DNA from: Litoditis marina
Taxonomy: Eukaryota > Nematoda > Chromadorea > Rhabditida > Rhabditidae
DNA: 64,000 nucleotides
Assembly (NCBI GenBank): GCA_964036275.1
Contig: OZ038435.1
Span: 28,191,521-28,255,520 of the forward strand
Direction: 5' to 3'
The position numbers and the translations under genes were made by a program. Numbering within the stretch: the first letter of the stretch is position 1; every line of letters begins with the position of its first letter. The notes under the pieces are model-generated. The model was given only the letters and a program-made list of their open reading frames with translations. It made no database searches and was not told where the DNA came from. Positions 12,091-23,131 of this stretch are shown here, one piece after another.

Positions 12091-15000
12091 TTTATTAACT
12101 CGCTGTTACTGTAAAGTAATCACCTCCAGATGTAGTGCTCTCGATAACGCTCTCTGTTGTTGTACCAGCACTCTTCGGTGTTCCAGGGCTAGTTATTTCT
12201 GTTGCATCAGAACTGGTTTCGGTAGTGGTTTCATCTGAACGTATGTTGAAAGTTCTGCCGTCTAGTATTGGTTCATTTTCAGAAAGAATTAAGTTATCGC
12301 TAAACTTGTAATTTTATGGACTCGCTGTAACTGTAAAATGATCACCCCCAGATGTAGTGCTCTCGATAACGCTCTCTGTTGTACCAGCACTCTTTGGTGT
12401 TCCAGGGCTAGTTATTTCTGTTGTATCAGAACTGGTTCCGGTAGTGGTTTCATCTGAACGTATGTTAAAAGTTCTGGCGTCTAGTATTGGTTTAATTTCA
12501 GAAAAAATTGAGTTGTCGCTAAACTTATAATTTTATGAACTCGCTGTATTTGTAAAGTGATCACCTCCAGATGTAGTGCTCTCGATAACGCTCTCTGTTG
12601 TACCAGCACTCTTTGGTGTTCCAGGGCTAGTTATTTCTGTTGCACCAGAACTGGTTCCGGTAGTGGTTTCATCTGAACGTATGTTGAAAGTTCTGGCGTC
12701 TAGTATTGGTTTAATTTCAGAAAAAAACTGAGTTGTCGCTAAACTTGTAATTTTATGAACTCGCTGTATTTGTAAAGTAATCACCTCCAGATGTAGTGCT
12801 CTCGATAACGCTCTCTGTTGTTGTACCAGCACTCTTCGGTGTTTCGGTGGTAGTTATTTCTGTTGCATCAGAACTGGTTTCGGTAGTGGTTTCATCTGAA
12901 CGTATGTTGAAAGTTCTGGCGTCTAGTATTGGTTTAATTTCAGAAAAAATTAAGTTATCGCTAAACTTGTAATTTTATGAACTCGCTGTAACTGTAAAAT
13001 GATCACCCCCAGATGTAGTGCTCTCGATAACGCTCTCTGTTGTACCAGCACTCTTTGGTGTTCCAGGGCTAGTTATTTCTGTTGTATCAGAACTGGTTCC
13101 GGTAGTGGTTTCATCTGAACGTATGTTAAAAGTTCTGGCGTCTAGTATTGGTTTAATTTCAGAAAAAATTGAGTTGTCGCTAAACTTGTAATTTTATGAA
13201 CTCGCTGTATTTGTAAAGTGATCACCTCCAGATGTAGTGCTCTCGATAACGCTCTCTGTTGTACCAGCACTCGTTGGTGTTCCAGGGCTAGTTATTTCTG
13301 TTGTATCAGAACTGGTTCCGGTAGTGGTTTCATCTGAACGTATGTTAAAAGTTCTGGCGTCTAGTATTGGTTTAATTTCAGAAAAAATTGAGTTGTCGCT
13401 AAACTTGTAATTTTATGAACTCGCTGTATTTGTAAAGTAATCACCTCCAGATGTAGTGCTCTCGATAACGCTCTCTGTTGTTGTACCAGCACTCTTCGGT
13501 GTTTCGGTGGTAGTTATTTCTGTTGCATCAGAACTGGTTTCGGTAGTGGTTTCATCTGAACGTATGTTGAAAGTTCTGGCGTCTAGTATTGGTTTAATTT
13601 CAGAAAAAAATAAGTTATCGCTAAACTTGTAATTTTATGAACTCGCTGTATTTGTAAAGTGATCACCTCCAGATGTAGTGCTCTCGATAACGCTCTCTGT
13701 TGTACCAGCACTCTTTGGTGTTCCAGGGCTAGTTATTTCTGTTGTATCAGAACTGGTTCCGGTAGTGGTTTCATCTGAACGTATGTTAAAAGTTCTGGCG
13801 TCTAGTATTGGTTTAATTTCAGAAAGAATTAAGTTATCGCTAAACTTGTAATTTTATGAACTCGCTGTATTTGTAAAGTAATCACCTCCAGATGTAGTGC
13901 TCTCGATAACGCTCTCTGTTGTTGTACCAGCACTCTTCGGTGTTTCGGTGGTAGTTATTTCTGTTGCATCAGAACTGGTTTCGGTAGTGGTTTCATCTGA
14001 ACGTATGTTGAAAGTTCTGGCGTCTAGTATTGGTTTAATTTCAGAAAAAATTAAGTTATCGCTAAACTTGTAAGTTTCTGAACTCTCTGTAACTGTAAAG
14101 TGATCACCTCCAGATGTAGTGCTCTCGATAACGCTCTCTGTTGTACCAGCACTCTTTGGTGTTCCAGGGCTAGTTATTTCTGTTGTATCAGAACTGGTTC
14201 CGGTAGTGGTTTCATCTGAACGTATGTTAAAAGTTCTGGCGTCTAGTATTGGTTTAATTTCAGAAAGAATTAAGTTATCGCTAAACTTGTAAGTTTCTGA
14301 ACTCGCTGTAACTGTAAAGTGATCACCTTCAGATGTAGTGCTCTCGATAACGCTCTCTGTTGTTGTACCAGCACTCTTCGGTGTTTCGGTGGTAGTTATT
14401 TCTGTTGCATCAGAACTGGTTTCGGTAGTGGTTTCATCTGAACGTATGTTAAAAGTTCTGGCGTCTAGTATTGGTTTAATTTCAGAAAAAATTGAGTTGT
14501 CGCTAAACTTGTAAGTTTCTGAACTCGATGTAACTGTAAAGTGATCACCTCCAGATGTAGTGCTCTCGATAACGCTCTCTGTTGTTGTACCAGCACTCTT
14601 TGGTGTTCCAGGGCTAGTTATTTCTGTTGCATCAGAACTGGTTTCGGTAGTGGTTTCATCTGAACGTATGTTGAAAGTTCTGGCGTCTAGTATTGGTTTA
14701 ATTTCAGAAAGAATTAGGTTATCGCTAAACTTGTAAGTTTCTGAACTCGCTGTAACTGTAAAGTGATCACCTCCAGATGTAGTGCTCTCGATAACGCTCT
14801 CTGTTGTTGTACCAGCACTCTTCGGTGTTTCGGTGGTAGTTATTTCTGTTGCATCAGAACTGGTTTCGGTAGTGGTTTCATCTGAACGTATGTTGAAAGT
14901 TCTGGCGTCTAGTATTGGTTTAATTTCAGAAAAAATTGAGTTGTCGCTAAACTTGTAATTTTATGAACTCGCTGTAACTGTAAAGTAATCACCTCCAGAT

Positions 15001-15249
15001 GTAGTGCTCTCGATAACGCTCTCTGTTGTTGTACCAGCACTCTTCGGTGTTTCGGTGGTAGTTATTTCTGTTGCATCAGAACTGGTTTCGGTAGTGGTTT
15101 CATCTGAACGTATGTTAAAAGTTCTGGCGTCTAGTATTGGTTTAATTTCAGAAAGAATTAAGTTATCGCTAAACTTGTAAGTTTCTGAACTCGCTGTAAC
15201 TGTAAAGTGATCACCTCCAGATGTAGTGCTCTCGATAACGCTCTCTGTT

Positions 15250-16950
15250 GTTGTACCAGCACTCTTCGGTGTTTCGGTGGTAGTTATTTCTGTTGCATCA
15301 GAACTGGTTTCGGTAGTGGTTTCATCTGAACGTATGTTAAAAGTTCTGGCGTCTAGTATTGGTTTAAATTCAGAAAGAATTAAGTTATCGCTAAACTTGT
15401 AAGTTTCTGAACTCGCTGTAACTGTAAAGTGATCACCTCCAGATGTAGTGCTCTCGATAACGCTCTCTGTTGTACCAGCACTCTTCGGTGTTCCAGGGCT
15501 AGTTATTTCTGTTGTATCAGAACTGGTTCCGGTAGTGGTTTCATCTGAACGTATGTTAAAAGTTCTGGCGTCTAGTATTGGTTTAATTTCAGAAAGAATT
15601 AAGTTATCGCTAAACTTGTAAGTTTCTGAACTCGCTGTAACTGTAAAGTGATCACCTCCAGATGTAGTGCTCTCGATAACGCTCTCTGTTGTTGTACCAG
15701 CACTCTTCGGTGTTTCGGTGGTAGTTATTTCTGTTGCATCAGAACTGGTTTCGGTAGTGGTTTCATCTGAACGTATGTTAAAAGTTCTGGCGTCTAGTAT
15801 TGGTTTAATTTCAGAAAATGAGTTGTCGCTAAACTTGTAAGTTTCTGAACTCGATGTAACTGTAAAGTGATCACCTCCAGATGTAGTGCTCTCGATAACG
15901 CTCTCTGTTGTTGTACCAGCACTCTTTGGTGTTCCAGGGCTAGTTATTTCTGTTGCATCAGAACTGGTTTCGGTAGTGGTTTCATCTGAACGTATTTTGA
16001 AAGTTCTGGCGTCTAGTATTGGTTTAATTTCAGAAAGAATTAGGTTATCGCTAAACTTGTAAGTTTCTGAACTCGCTGTAACTGTAAAGTGATCACCTCC
16101 AGATGTGGTGCTCTCGATAACGCTCTCTGTTGTTGTACCAGCACTCTTCGGTGTTTCGGTGGTAGTTATTTCTGTTGCATCAGAACTGGTTTCGGTAGTG
16201 GTTTCATCTGAACGTATGTTGAAAGTTCTGGCGTCTAGTATTGGTTTAATTTCAGAAAAAATTGAGTTGTCGCTAAACTTGTAATTTTATTAACTCGCTG
16301 TAACTGTAAAGTAATCACCTCCAGATGTAGTGCTCTCGATAACGCTTTCTGTTGTTGTACCAGCACTCTTTGGAGTTTCGGTGGTAGTTATTTCTGTTGC
16401 ATCAGAACTGGTTTCGGTAGTGGTTTCATCTGAACGTATGTTAAAAGTTCTGGCGTCTAGTATTGGTTTAATTTCAGAAAATGAGTTGTCGCTAAACTTG
16501 TAAGTTTCTGAACTCGATGTAACTGTAAAGTGATCACCTCCAGATGTAGTGCTCTCGATAACGCTCTCTGTTGTTGTACCAGCACTCTTTGGTGTTCCAG
16601 GGCTAGTTATTTCTGTTGCATCAGAACTGGTTTCGGTAGTGGTTTCATCTGAACGTATGTTGAAAGTTCTGGCGTCTAGTATTGGTTTAATTTCAGAAAG
16701 AATTAGGTTATCGCTAAACTTGTAAGTTTCTGAACTCGCTGTAACTGTAAAGTGATCACCTCCAGATGTGGTGCTCTCGATAACGCTCTCTGTTGTTGTA
16801 CCAGCACTCTTCGGTGTTTCGGTGGTAGTTATTTCTGTTGCATCAGAACTGGTTTCGGTAGTGGTTTCATCTGAACGTATGTTGAAAGTTCTGGCGTCTA
16901 GTATTGGTTTAATTTCAGAAAAAATTGAGTTGTCGCTAAACTTGTAATTT
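15250..16950 (-). repeat. Second copy of the 1.7-kb block at 10.4-12.1 kb
   Basis: This is the partner of the block at 10.4-12.1 kb. The offset of 4,858 bp equals 22 units, so the copies are not adjacent; they come from an older, larger duplication or from a transfer by gene conversion. It carries the gaaaatgag 3-base loss at about 15815 and 16475 and the double-TAA unit at about 16288. Confidence 0.75.
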
Positions 16951-19900
16951 TATGAACTCGCTGTAACTGTAAAGTAATCACCTCCAGATGTAGTGCTCTC
17001 GATAACGCTCTCTGTTGTTGTACCAGCACTCTTCGGTGTTCCGGTGGTAGTTATTTCTGTTGCATCAGAACTGGTTTCGGTAGCGGTTTCATCTAAACGT
17101 ATGTTAAAAGTTCTGGCGTCTAGTATTGGTTTAATTTCAGAAAAAAATTTAGTTGTCGCTAAACTTGTAATTTTATGAACTCGCTGTAACTGTAAAGTGA
17201 TCACCTCCAGATGTAGTGCTCTCGATAACGCTCTCTGTTGTACCAGCACTCTTTGGTGTTCCAGGGCTAGTTATTTCTGTTGTATCAGAACTGGTTCCGG
17301 TAGTGGTTTCATCTGAACGTATGTTAAAAGTTCTGGCGTCTAGTATTGGTTTAATTTCAGAAAAAATTGAGTTGTCGCTAAACTTGTAATTTTATGAACT
17401 CGCTGTATTTGTAAAGTAATCACCTCCAGATGTAGTGCTCTCGATAACGTTCTCTGTTGTTGTACCAGCACTCTTCGGTGTTTCGGTGGTAGTTATTTCT
17501 GTTGCATCAGAACTGGTTTCGGTAGTGGTTTCATCTGAACGTATGTTGAAAGTTCTGGCGTCTAGTATTGGTTTAATTTCAGAAAAAATTTAGTTGTCGC
17601 TAAACTTGTAATTTTATGAACTCGCTGTAACTGTAAAGTAATCACCTCCAGATGTAGTGCTCTCGATAACGCTCTCTGTTGTTGTACCAGCACTCTTCGG
17701 TGTTTCGGTGGTAGTTATTTCTGTTGCATCAGAACTGGTTTCGGTAGTGGTTTCATCTGAACGTATGTTGAAAGTTCTGGCGTCTAGTATTGGTTTAATT
17801 TCAGGAAGAATTAAGTTATCGCTAAACTTGTAAGTTTCTGAACTCGCTGTAACTGTAAAGTAATCACCTCCAGATGTAGTGCTCTCGATAACGCTCTCTG
17901 TTGTTGTACCAGCACTCTTCGGTGTTTCGGTGGTAGTTATTTCTGTTGCATCAGAACTGGTTTCGGTAGTGGTTTCATCTGAACGTATGTTGAAAGTTCT
18001 GGCGTCTAGTATTGGTTTAATTTCAGAAAGAATTAAGTTATCGCTAAACTTGTAAGTTTCTGAACTCGCTGTAACTGTAAAGTGATCACCTCCAGATGTA
18101 GTGCTCTCGATAACGCTCTCTGTTGTACCAGCACTCTTTGGTGTTCCAGGGCTAGTTATTTCTGTTGTATCAGAACTGGTTCCGGTAGTGGTTCCATCTG
18201 AACGTATGTTAAAAGTTCTGGCGTCTAGTATTGGTTTAATTTCAGAAAAAATTGAGTTGTCGCTAAACTTGTAATTTTATGAACTCGCTGTATTTGAAAA
18301 GTAATCACCTCCAGATGTAGTGCTCTCGATAACGCTCTCTGTTGTTGTACCAGCACTCTTCGGTGTTTCGGTGGTAGTTATTTCTGTTGCATCAGAACTG
18401 GTTCCGGTAGTGGTTTCATCTGAACGTATGTTAAAAGTTCTAGCGTCTAGTATTGGTTTAATTTCAGAAAAAATTGAGTTATCGCTAAACTTGTAATTTT
18501 ATGGACTTGCTGTAACTGTAAAATGATCACCTCCAGATGTAGTGCTCTCGATAACGCTCTCTGTTGTACCAGCACTTCTTGGTGTTCCAGGGCTAGTTAT
18601 TTCTGTTGCATCAGAACTGGTTTCGGTAGTGGTTTCATCTGAACGTATGTTGAAAGTTCTGCCGTCTAGTATTGGTTCATTTTCAGAAAGAATTAAGTTA
18701 TCGCTAAACTTGTAATTTTATGGACTCGCTGTAACTGTAAAATGATCACCCCCAGATGTAGTGCTCTCGATAACGCTTTTTGTTGTACCAGCACTCTTTG
18801 GTGTTCTAGGGCTAGTTATTTCTGTTGTATCAGAACTGGTTCCGGTAGTGGTTTCATCTGAACGTATGTTAAAAGTTCTGGCGTCTAGTATTGGTTTAAT
18901 TTCAGAAAAAATTGAGTTGTCGCTAAACTTGTAAGTTTCTGAACTCGATGTAACTGTAAAGTGATCACCTCCAGATGTAGTGCTCTCGATAACGCTCTCT
19001 GTTGTTGTACCAGCACTCTTTGGTGTTCCAGGGCTAGTTATTTCTGTTGCATCAGAACTGGTTTCGGTAGTGGTTTCATCTGAACGTATGTTGAAAGTTC
19101 TGGCGTCTAGTATTGGTTTAATTTCAGAAAGAATTAAGTTATCGCTAAACTTGTAAGTTTCTGAACTCGCTGTAACTGTAAAGTGATCACCTCCAGATGT
19201 AGTGCTCTCGATAACGCTCTCTGTTGTACCAGCACTCTTTGGTGTTCCAGGGCTAGTTATTTCTGTTGTATCAGAACTGGTTCCGGTAGTGGTTTCATCT
19301 GAACGTATGTTAAAAGTTCTGGCGTCTAGTATTGGTTTAATTTCAGAAAAAATTGAGTTGTCGCTAAACTTGTAATTTTATGAACTCGCTGTATTTGTAA
19401 AGTAATCACCTCCAGATGTAGTGCTCTCGATAACGCTCTCTGTTGTTGTACCAGCACTCTTCGGTGTTTCGGTGGTAGTTATTTCTGTTGCATCAGAACT
19501 GGTTTCGGTAGTGGTTTCATCTGAACGTATGTTGAAAGTTCTGGCGTCTAGTATTGGTTTAATTTCAGAAAGAATTAAGTTATCGCTAAACTTGTAAGTT
19601 TCTGAACTCGCTGTAACTGTAAAGTGATCACCTCCAGATGTAGTGCTCTCGATAACGCTCTCTGTTGTTGTACCAGCACTCTTCGGTGTTTCGGTGGTAG
19701 TTATTTCTGTTGCATCAGAACTGGTTTCGGTAGTGGTTACATCTAAACGTATGTTAAAAGTTCTGGCGTCTAGTATTGGTTTAATTTCAGAAAAAATTGA
19801 GTTGTCGCTAAACTTGTAAGTTTCTGAACTCGATGTAACTGTAAAGTGATCACCTCCAGATGTAGTGCTCTCGATAACGCTCTCTGTTGTTGTACCAGCA

Positions 19901-20265
19901 CTCTTTGGTGTTCCAGGGCTAGTTATTTCTGTTGCATCAGAACTGGTTTCGGTAGTGGTTTCATCTGAACGTATTTTGAAAGTTCTGGCGTCTAGTATTG
20001 GTTTAATTTCAGAAAGAATCAGGTTATCGCTAAACTTGTAAGTTTCTGAACTCGCTGTAACTGTAAAGTGATCACCTCCAGATGTAGTGCTCTCGATAAC
20101 GCTCTCTGTTGTTGTACCAGCACTCTTCGGTGTTTCGGTGGTAGTTATTTCTGTTGCATCAGAACTGGTTTCGGTAGTGGTTTCATCTGAACGTATGTTG
20201 AAAGTTCTGGCGTCTAGTATTGGTTTAATTTCAGAAAAAATTGAGTTGTCGCTAAACTTGTAATT

Positions 20266-21837
20266 TTATGAACTCGCTGTAACTGTAAAGTAATCACCTC
20301 CAGATGTAGTGCTCTCGATAACGCTCTCTGTTGTTGTACCAGCACTCTTCGGTGTTTCGGTGGTAGTTATTTCTGTTGCATCAGAACTGGTTTCGGTAGT
20401 GGTTTCATCTGAACGTATGTTAAAAGTTCTGGCGTCTAGTATTGGTTTAATTTCAGAAAGAATTAAGTTATCGCTAAACTTGTAAGTTTCTGAACTCGCT
20501 GTAACTGTAAAGTGATCACCTCCAGATGTAGTGCTCTCGATAACGCTCTCTGTTGTTGTACCAGCACTCTTCGGTGTTTCGGTGGTAGTTATTTCTGTTG
20601 CATCAGAACTGGTTTCGGTAGTGGTTTCATCTGAACGTATGTTAAAAGTTCTGGCGTCTAGTATTGGTTTAATTTCAGAAAGAATTAAGTTATCGCTAAA
20701 CTTGTAAGTTTCTGAACTCGCTGTAACTGTAAAGTGATCACCTCCAGATGTAGTGCTCTCGATAACGCTCTCTGTTGTACCAGCACTCTTCGGTGTTCCA
20801 GGGCTAGTTATTTCTGTTGTATCAGAACTGGTTCCGGTAGTGGTTTCATCTGAACGTATGTTAAAAGTTCTGGCGTCTAGTATTGGTTTAATTTCAGAAA
20901 GAATTAAGTTATCGCTAAACTTGTAAGTTTCTGAACTCGCTGTAACTGTAAAGTGATCACCTCCAGATGTAGTGCTCTCGATAACGCTCTCTGTTGTTGT
21001 ACCAGCACTCTTCGGTGTTTCGGTGGTAGTTATTTCTGTTGCATCAGAACTGGTTTCGGTAGTGGTTTCATCTGAACGTATGTTAAAAGTTCTGGCGTCT
21101 AGTATTGGTTTAATTTCAGAAAACGAGTTGTCGCTAAACTTGTAAGTTTCTGAACTCGATGTAACTGTAAAGTGATCACCTCCATATGTAGTGCTCTCGA
21201 TAACGCTCTCTGTTGTTGTACCAGCACTCTTTGGTGTTCCAGGGCTAGTTATTTCTGTTGCATCAGAACTGGTTTCGGTAGTGGTTTCATCTGAACGTAT
21301 GTTGAAAGTTCTGGCGTCTAGTATTGGTTTAATTTCAGAAAGAATTAGGTTATCGCTAAACTTGTAAGTTTCTGAACTCGCTGTAACTGTAAAGTGATCA
21401 CCTCCAGATGTAGTGCTCTCGATAACGCTCTCTGTTGTTGTACCAGCACTCTTCGGTGTTTCGGTGGTAGTTATTTCTGTTGCATCAGAACTGGTTTCGG
21501 TAGTGGTTTCATCTGAACGTATGTTGAAAGTTCTGGCGTCTAGTATTGGTTTAATTTCAGAAAAAATTAAGTTATCGCTAAACTTGTAAGTTTCTGAACT
21601 CGCTGTAACTGTAAAGTGATCACCTCCAGATGTAGTGCTCTCGATAACGCTCTCTGTTGTACCAGCACTCTTTGGTGTTCCAGGGCTAGTTATTTCTGTT
21701 GTATCAGAATTGGTTCCCGTAGTGGTTTCATCTGAACGTATGTTAAAAGTTCTGGCGTCTAGTATTGGTTTAATTTCAGATTGAGTTGTCGCTAAACTTG
21801 TAATTTTATGAACTCGCTGTATTTGTAAAGTAATCAC
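20266..21837 (-). CDS. Seven-unit open reading frame, Thr/Ser-rich repeat protein fragment
   Basis: This is a 523-codon frame made of seven consecutive monomers. Linker types alternate between TSPGTPKSAG and TTTETPKSAG, and TTE with TTTE. The first 18 or so residues (LQIQRVHKITSLATTQ) are read in a different frame; a 5-base deletion in the A-tract near 21780 brings the reading into the main repeat frame. The nominal start is a GTG inside the repeat, so it is not a credible eukaryotic start. The frame ends at a TAA at 20266-20268 at the shared SS-TAA-NYKF position. There is no signal peptide, membrane segment or cysteine. The regular Ser/Thr linkers would suit an O-glycosylated extracellular or fibrous protein, but that is inference. 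It is best read as an internal exon-like stretch of a repeat protein, or a chance open run in a decaying coding satellite. Confidence 0.35.
   Translation of the reverse strand: MITLQIQRVHKITSLATTQSEIKPILDARTFNIRSDETTTGTNSDTTEITSPGTPKSAGTTESVIESTTSGGDHFTVTASSETYKFSDNLIFSEIKPILDARTFNIRSDETTTETSSDATEITTTETPKSAGTTTESVIESTTSGGDHFTVTASSETYKFSDNLILSEIKPILDARTFNIRSDETTTETSSDATEITSPGTPKSAGTTTESVIESTTYGGDHFTVTSSSETYKFSDNSFSEIKPILDARTFNIRSDETTTETSSDATEITTTETPKSAGTTTESVIESTTSGGDHFTVTASSETYKFSDNLILSEIKPILDARTFNIRSDETTTGTSSDTTEITSPGTPKSAGTTESVIESTTSGGDHFTVTASSETYKFSDNLILSEIKPILDARTFNIRSDETTTETSSDATEITTTETPKSAGTTTESVIESTTSGGDHFTVTASSETYKFSDNLILSEIKPILDARTFNIRSDETTTETSSDATEITTTETPKSAGTTTESVIESTTSGGDYFTVTASS
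20269..20490 (-). repeat. Representative 74-codon monomer (TAA-free, TTTE type)
   Basis: This 222-bp unit is a convenient reference copy. On the minus strand it runs from the Glu codon of the SSETYKFSDN motif to the next SS pair. The order is ETYKFSDN, LILSEIKPILDARTFNI, RSDETTTETSSDATEI, TTTETPKSAG, TTTESVIESTTSGGD, YFTVTASS. Hand counting of an equivalent unit gives about 40% GC, 51 G and 39 C on the plus strand, and 9 CpG. The TTTE motif occurs three times, spaced 10-12 residues. The codon just past its 3' end (20266-20268) is TAA, the recurrent stop that replaces Glu in about half of all units. Confidence 0.9.
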
Positions 21838-23131
21838 CTCCAGATGTAGTGCTCTCGATAACGCTCTCTGTTATTGTACCAGCACTCTTCGGTGTTTCGG
21901 TGGTAGTTATTTCTGTTGCGTCAGAACTGGTTTCGGTAGTGGTTTCATCTGAACGTATGTTGAAAGTTCTGGCGTCTTGTATTGGTTTAATTTCAGAAAG
22001 AATTAAGTTATCGCTAAACTTGTAAGTTTCTGAACTCGCTGTAACTGTAAAGTGATCACCTCCAGATGTAGTGCTCTCGATAACGCTCTCTGTTGTTGTA
22101 CCAGCACTCTTCGGTGTTTCGGTGGTAGTTATTTCTGTTGCATCAGAACTGGTTTCGGTAGTGGTTTCATCTGAACGTATGTTGAAAGTTCTGGCGTCTA
22201 GTATTGGTTTAATTTCAGAAAAAATTGAGTTGTCGCTAAACTTGTAATTTTATGAACTCGCTGTAACTGTAAAGTGATCACCTCCAGATGTAGTGCTCTC
22301 GATAACGCTCTCTGTTGTTGTACCAGCACTCTTCGGTGTTTCGGTGGTAGTTATTTCTGTTGCATCAGAACTGGTTTCGGTAGTGGTTTCATCTGAACGT
22401 ATGTTGAAAGTTCTGGCGTCTAGTATTGGTTTAATTTCAGAAAAAATTAAGTTATCGCTAAACTTGTAAGTTTCTGAACTCGCTGTAACTGTAAAGTGAT
22501 CACCTCCAGATGTAGTGCTCTCGATAACGCTCTCTGTTGTACCAGCACTCTTTGGTGTTCCAGGGCTAGTTATTTCTGTTGAATCAGAATTGGTTCCCGT
22601 AGTGGTTTCATCTGAACGTATGTTAAAAGTTCTGGCGTCTAGTATTGGTTTAATTTCAGATTGAGTTGTCGCTAAACTTGTAATTTTATGAACTCGCTGT
22701 ATTTGTAAAGTAATCACCTCCAGATGTAGTGCTCTCGATAACGCTCTCTGTTGTTGTACCAGCACTCTTCGGTGTTTCGGTGGTAGTTATTTCTGTTGCG
22801 TCAGAACTGGTTTCGGTAGTGGTTTCATCTGAACGTATGTTGAAAGTTCTGGCGTCTAGTATTGGTTTAATTTCAGAAAGAATTAAGTTATCGCTAAACT
22901 TGTAAGTTTCTGAACTCGCTGTAACTGTAAAGTGATCACCTCCAGATGTAGTGCTCTCGATAACGCTCTCTGTTGTTGTACCAGCACTCTTCGGTGTTTC
23001 GGTGGTAGTTATTTCTGTTGCATCAGAACTGGTTTCGGTAGTGGTTTCATCTGAACGTATGTTGAAAGTTCTGGCGTCTAGTATTGGTTTAATTTCAGAA
23101 AAAATTGAGTTGTCGCTAAACTTGTAATTTT
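21372..23131 (-). repeat. Tandem duplication of an 880-bp four-unit block
   Basis: Copies run from about 21372 to 22251 and 22252 to 23131. The rare 5-base A-tract deletion (21771 and 22651) and the tgcgtc variant (21918 and 22798) are both 880 bp apart. Differences between copies include gttattg (21868) versus gttgttg, and gcgtcttg (21977) versus gcgtctag. A more diverged third copy follows without the 5-base deletion, and the tgcgtc marker returns at 24346 after seven units. Confidence 0.8.
22250..22765 (-). CDS. Two-unit open reading frame of the repeat peptide
   Basis: A 171-codon frame that enters the main repeat frame through the same 5-base A-tract deletion (near 22660) seen at 21780. 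It reads through one TSPGTPK unit and one TTTETPK unit and stops at the shared TAA. It is the second copy of an 880-bp tandem duplication. The nominal start is a GTG in another frame (RALSRALHLEV), an artefact of reading the repeat out of phase. There is no independent evidence of expression. Confidence 0.2.
   Translation of the reverse strand: MLVQQQRALSRALHLEVITLQIQRVHKITSLATTQSEIKPILDARTFNIRSDETTTGTNSDSTEITSPGTPKSAGTTESVIESTTSGGDHFTVTASSETYKFSDNLIFSEIKPILDARTFNIRSDETTTETSSDATEITTTETPKSAGTTTESVIESTTSGGDHFTVTASS

Noticed and set aside
16993..17178. Plus-strand 61-codon ORFs with a hydrophobic peptide (also 29804-29989 and 60122-60307)
   Set aside because: They are antisense readings of the same unit where an A-tract change happens to remove a stop. 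The hydrophobic look (VVVPALFGVP) is simply the complement of Thr/Ser codons.
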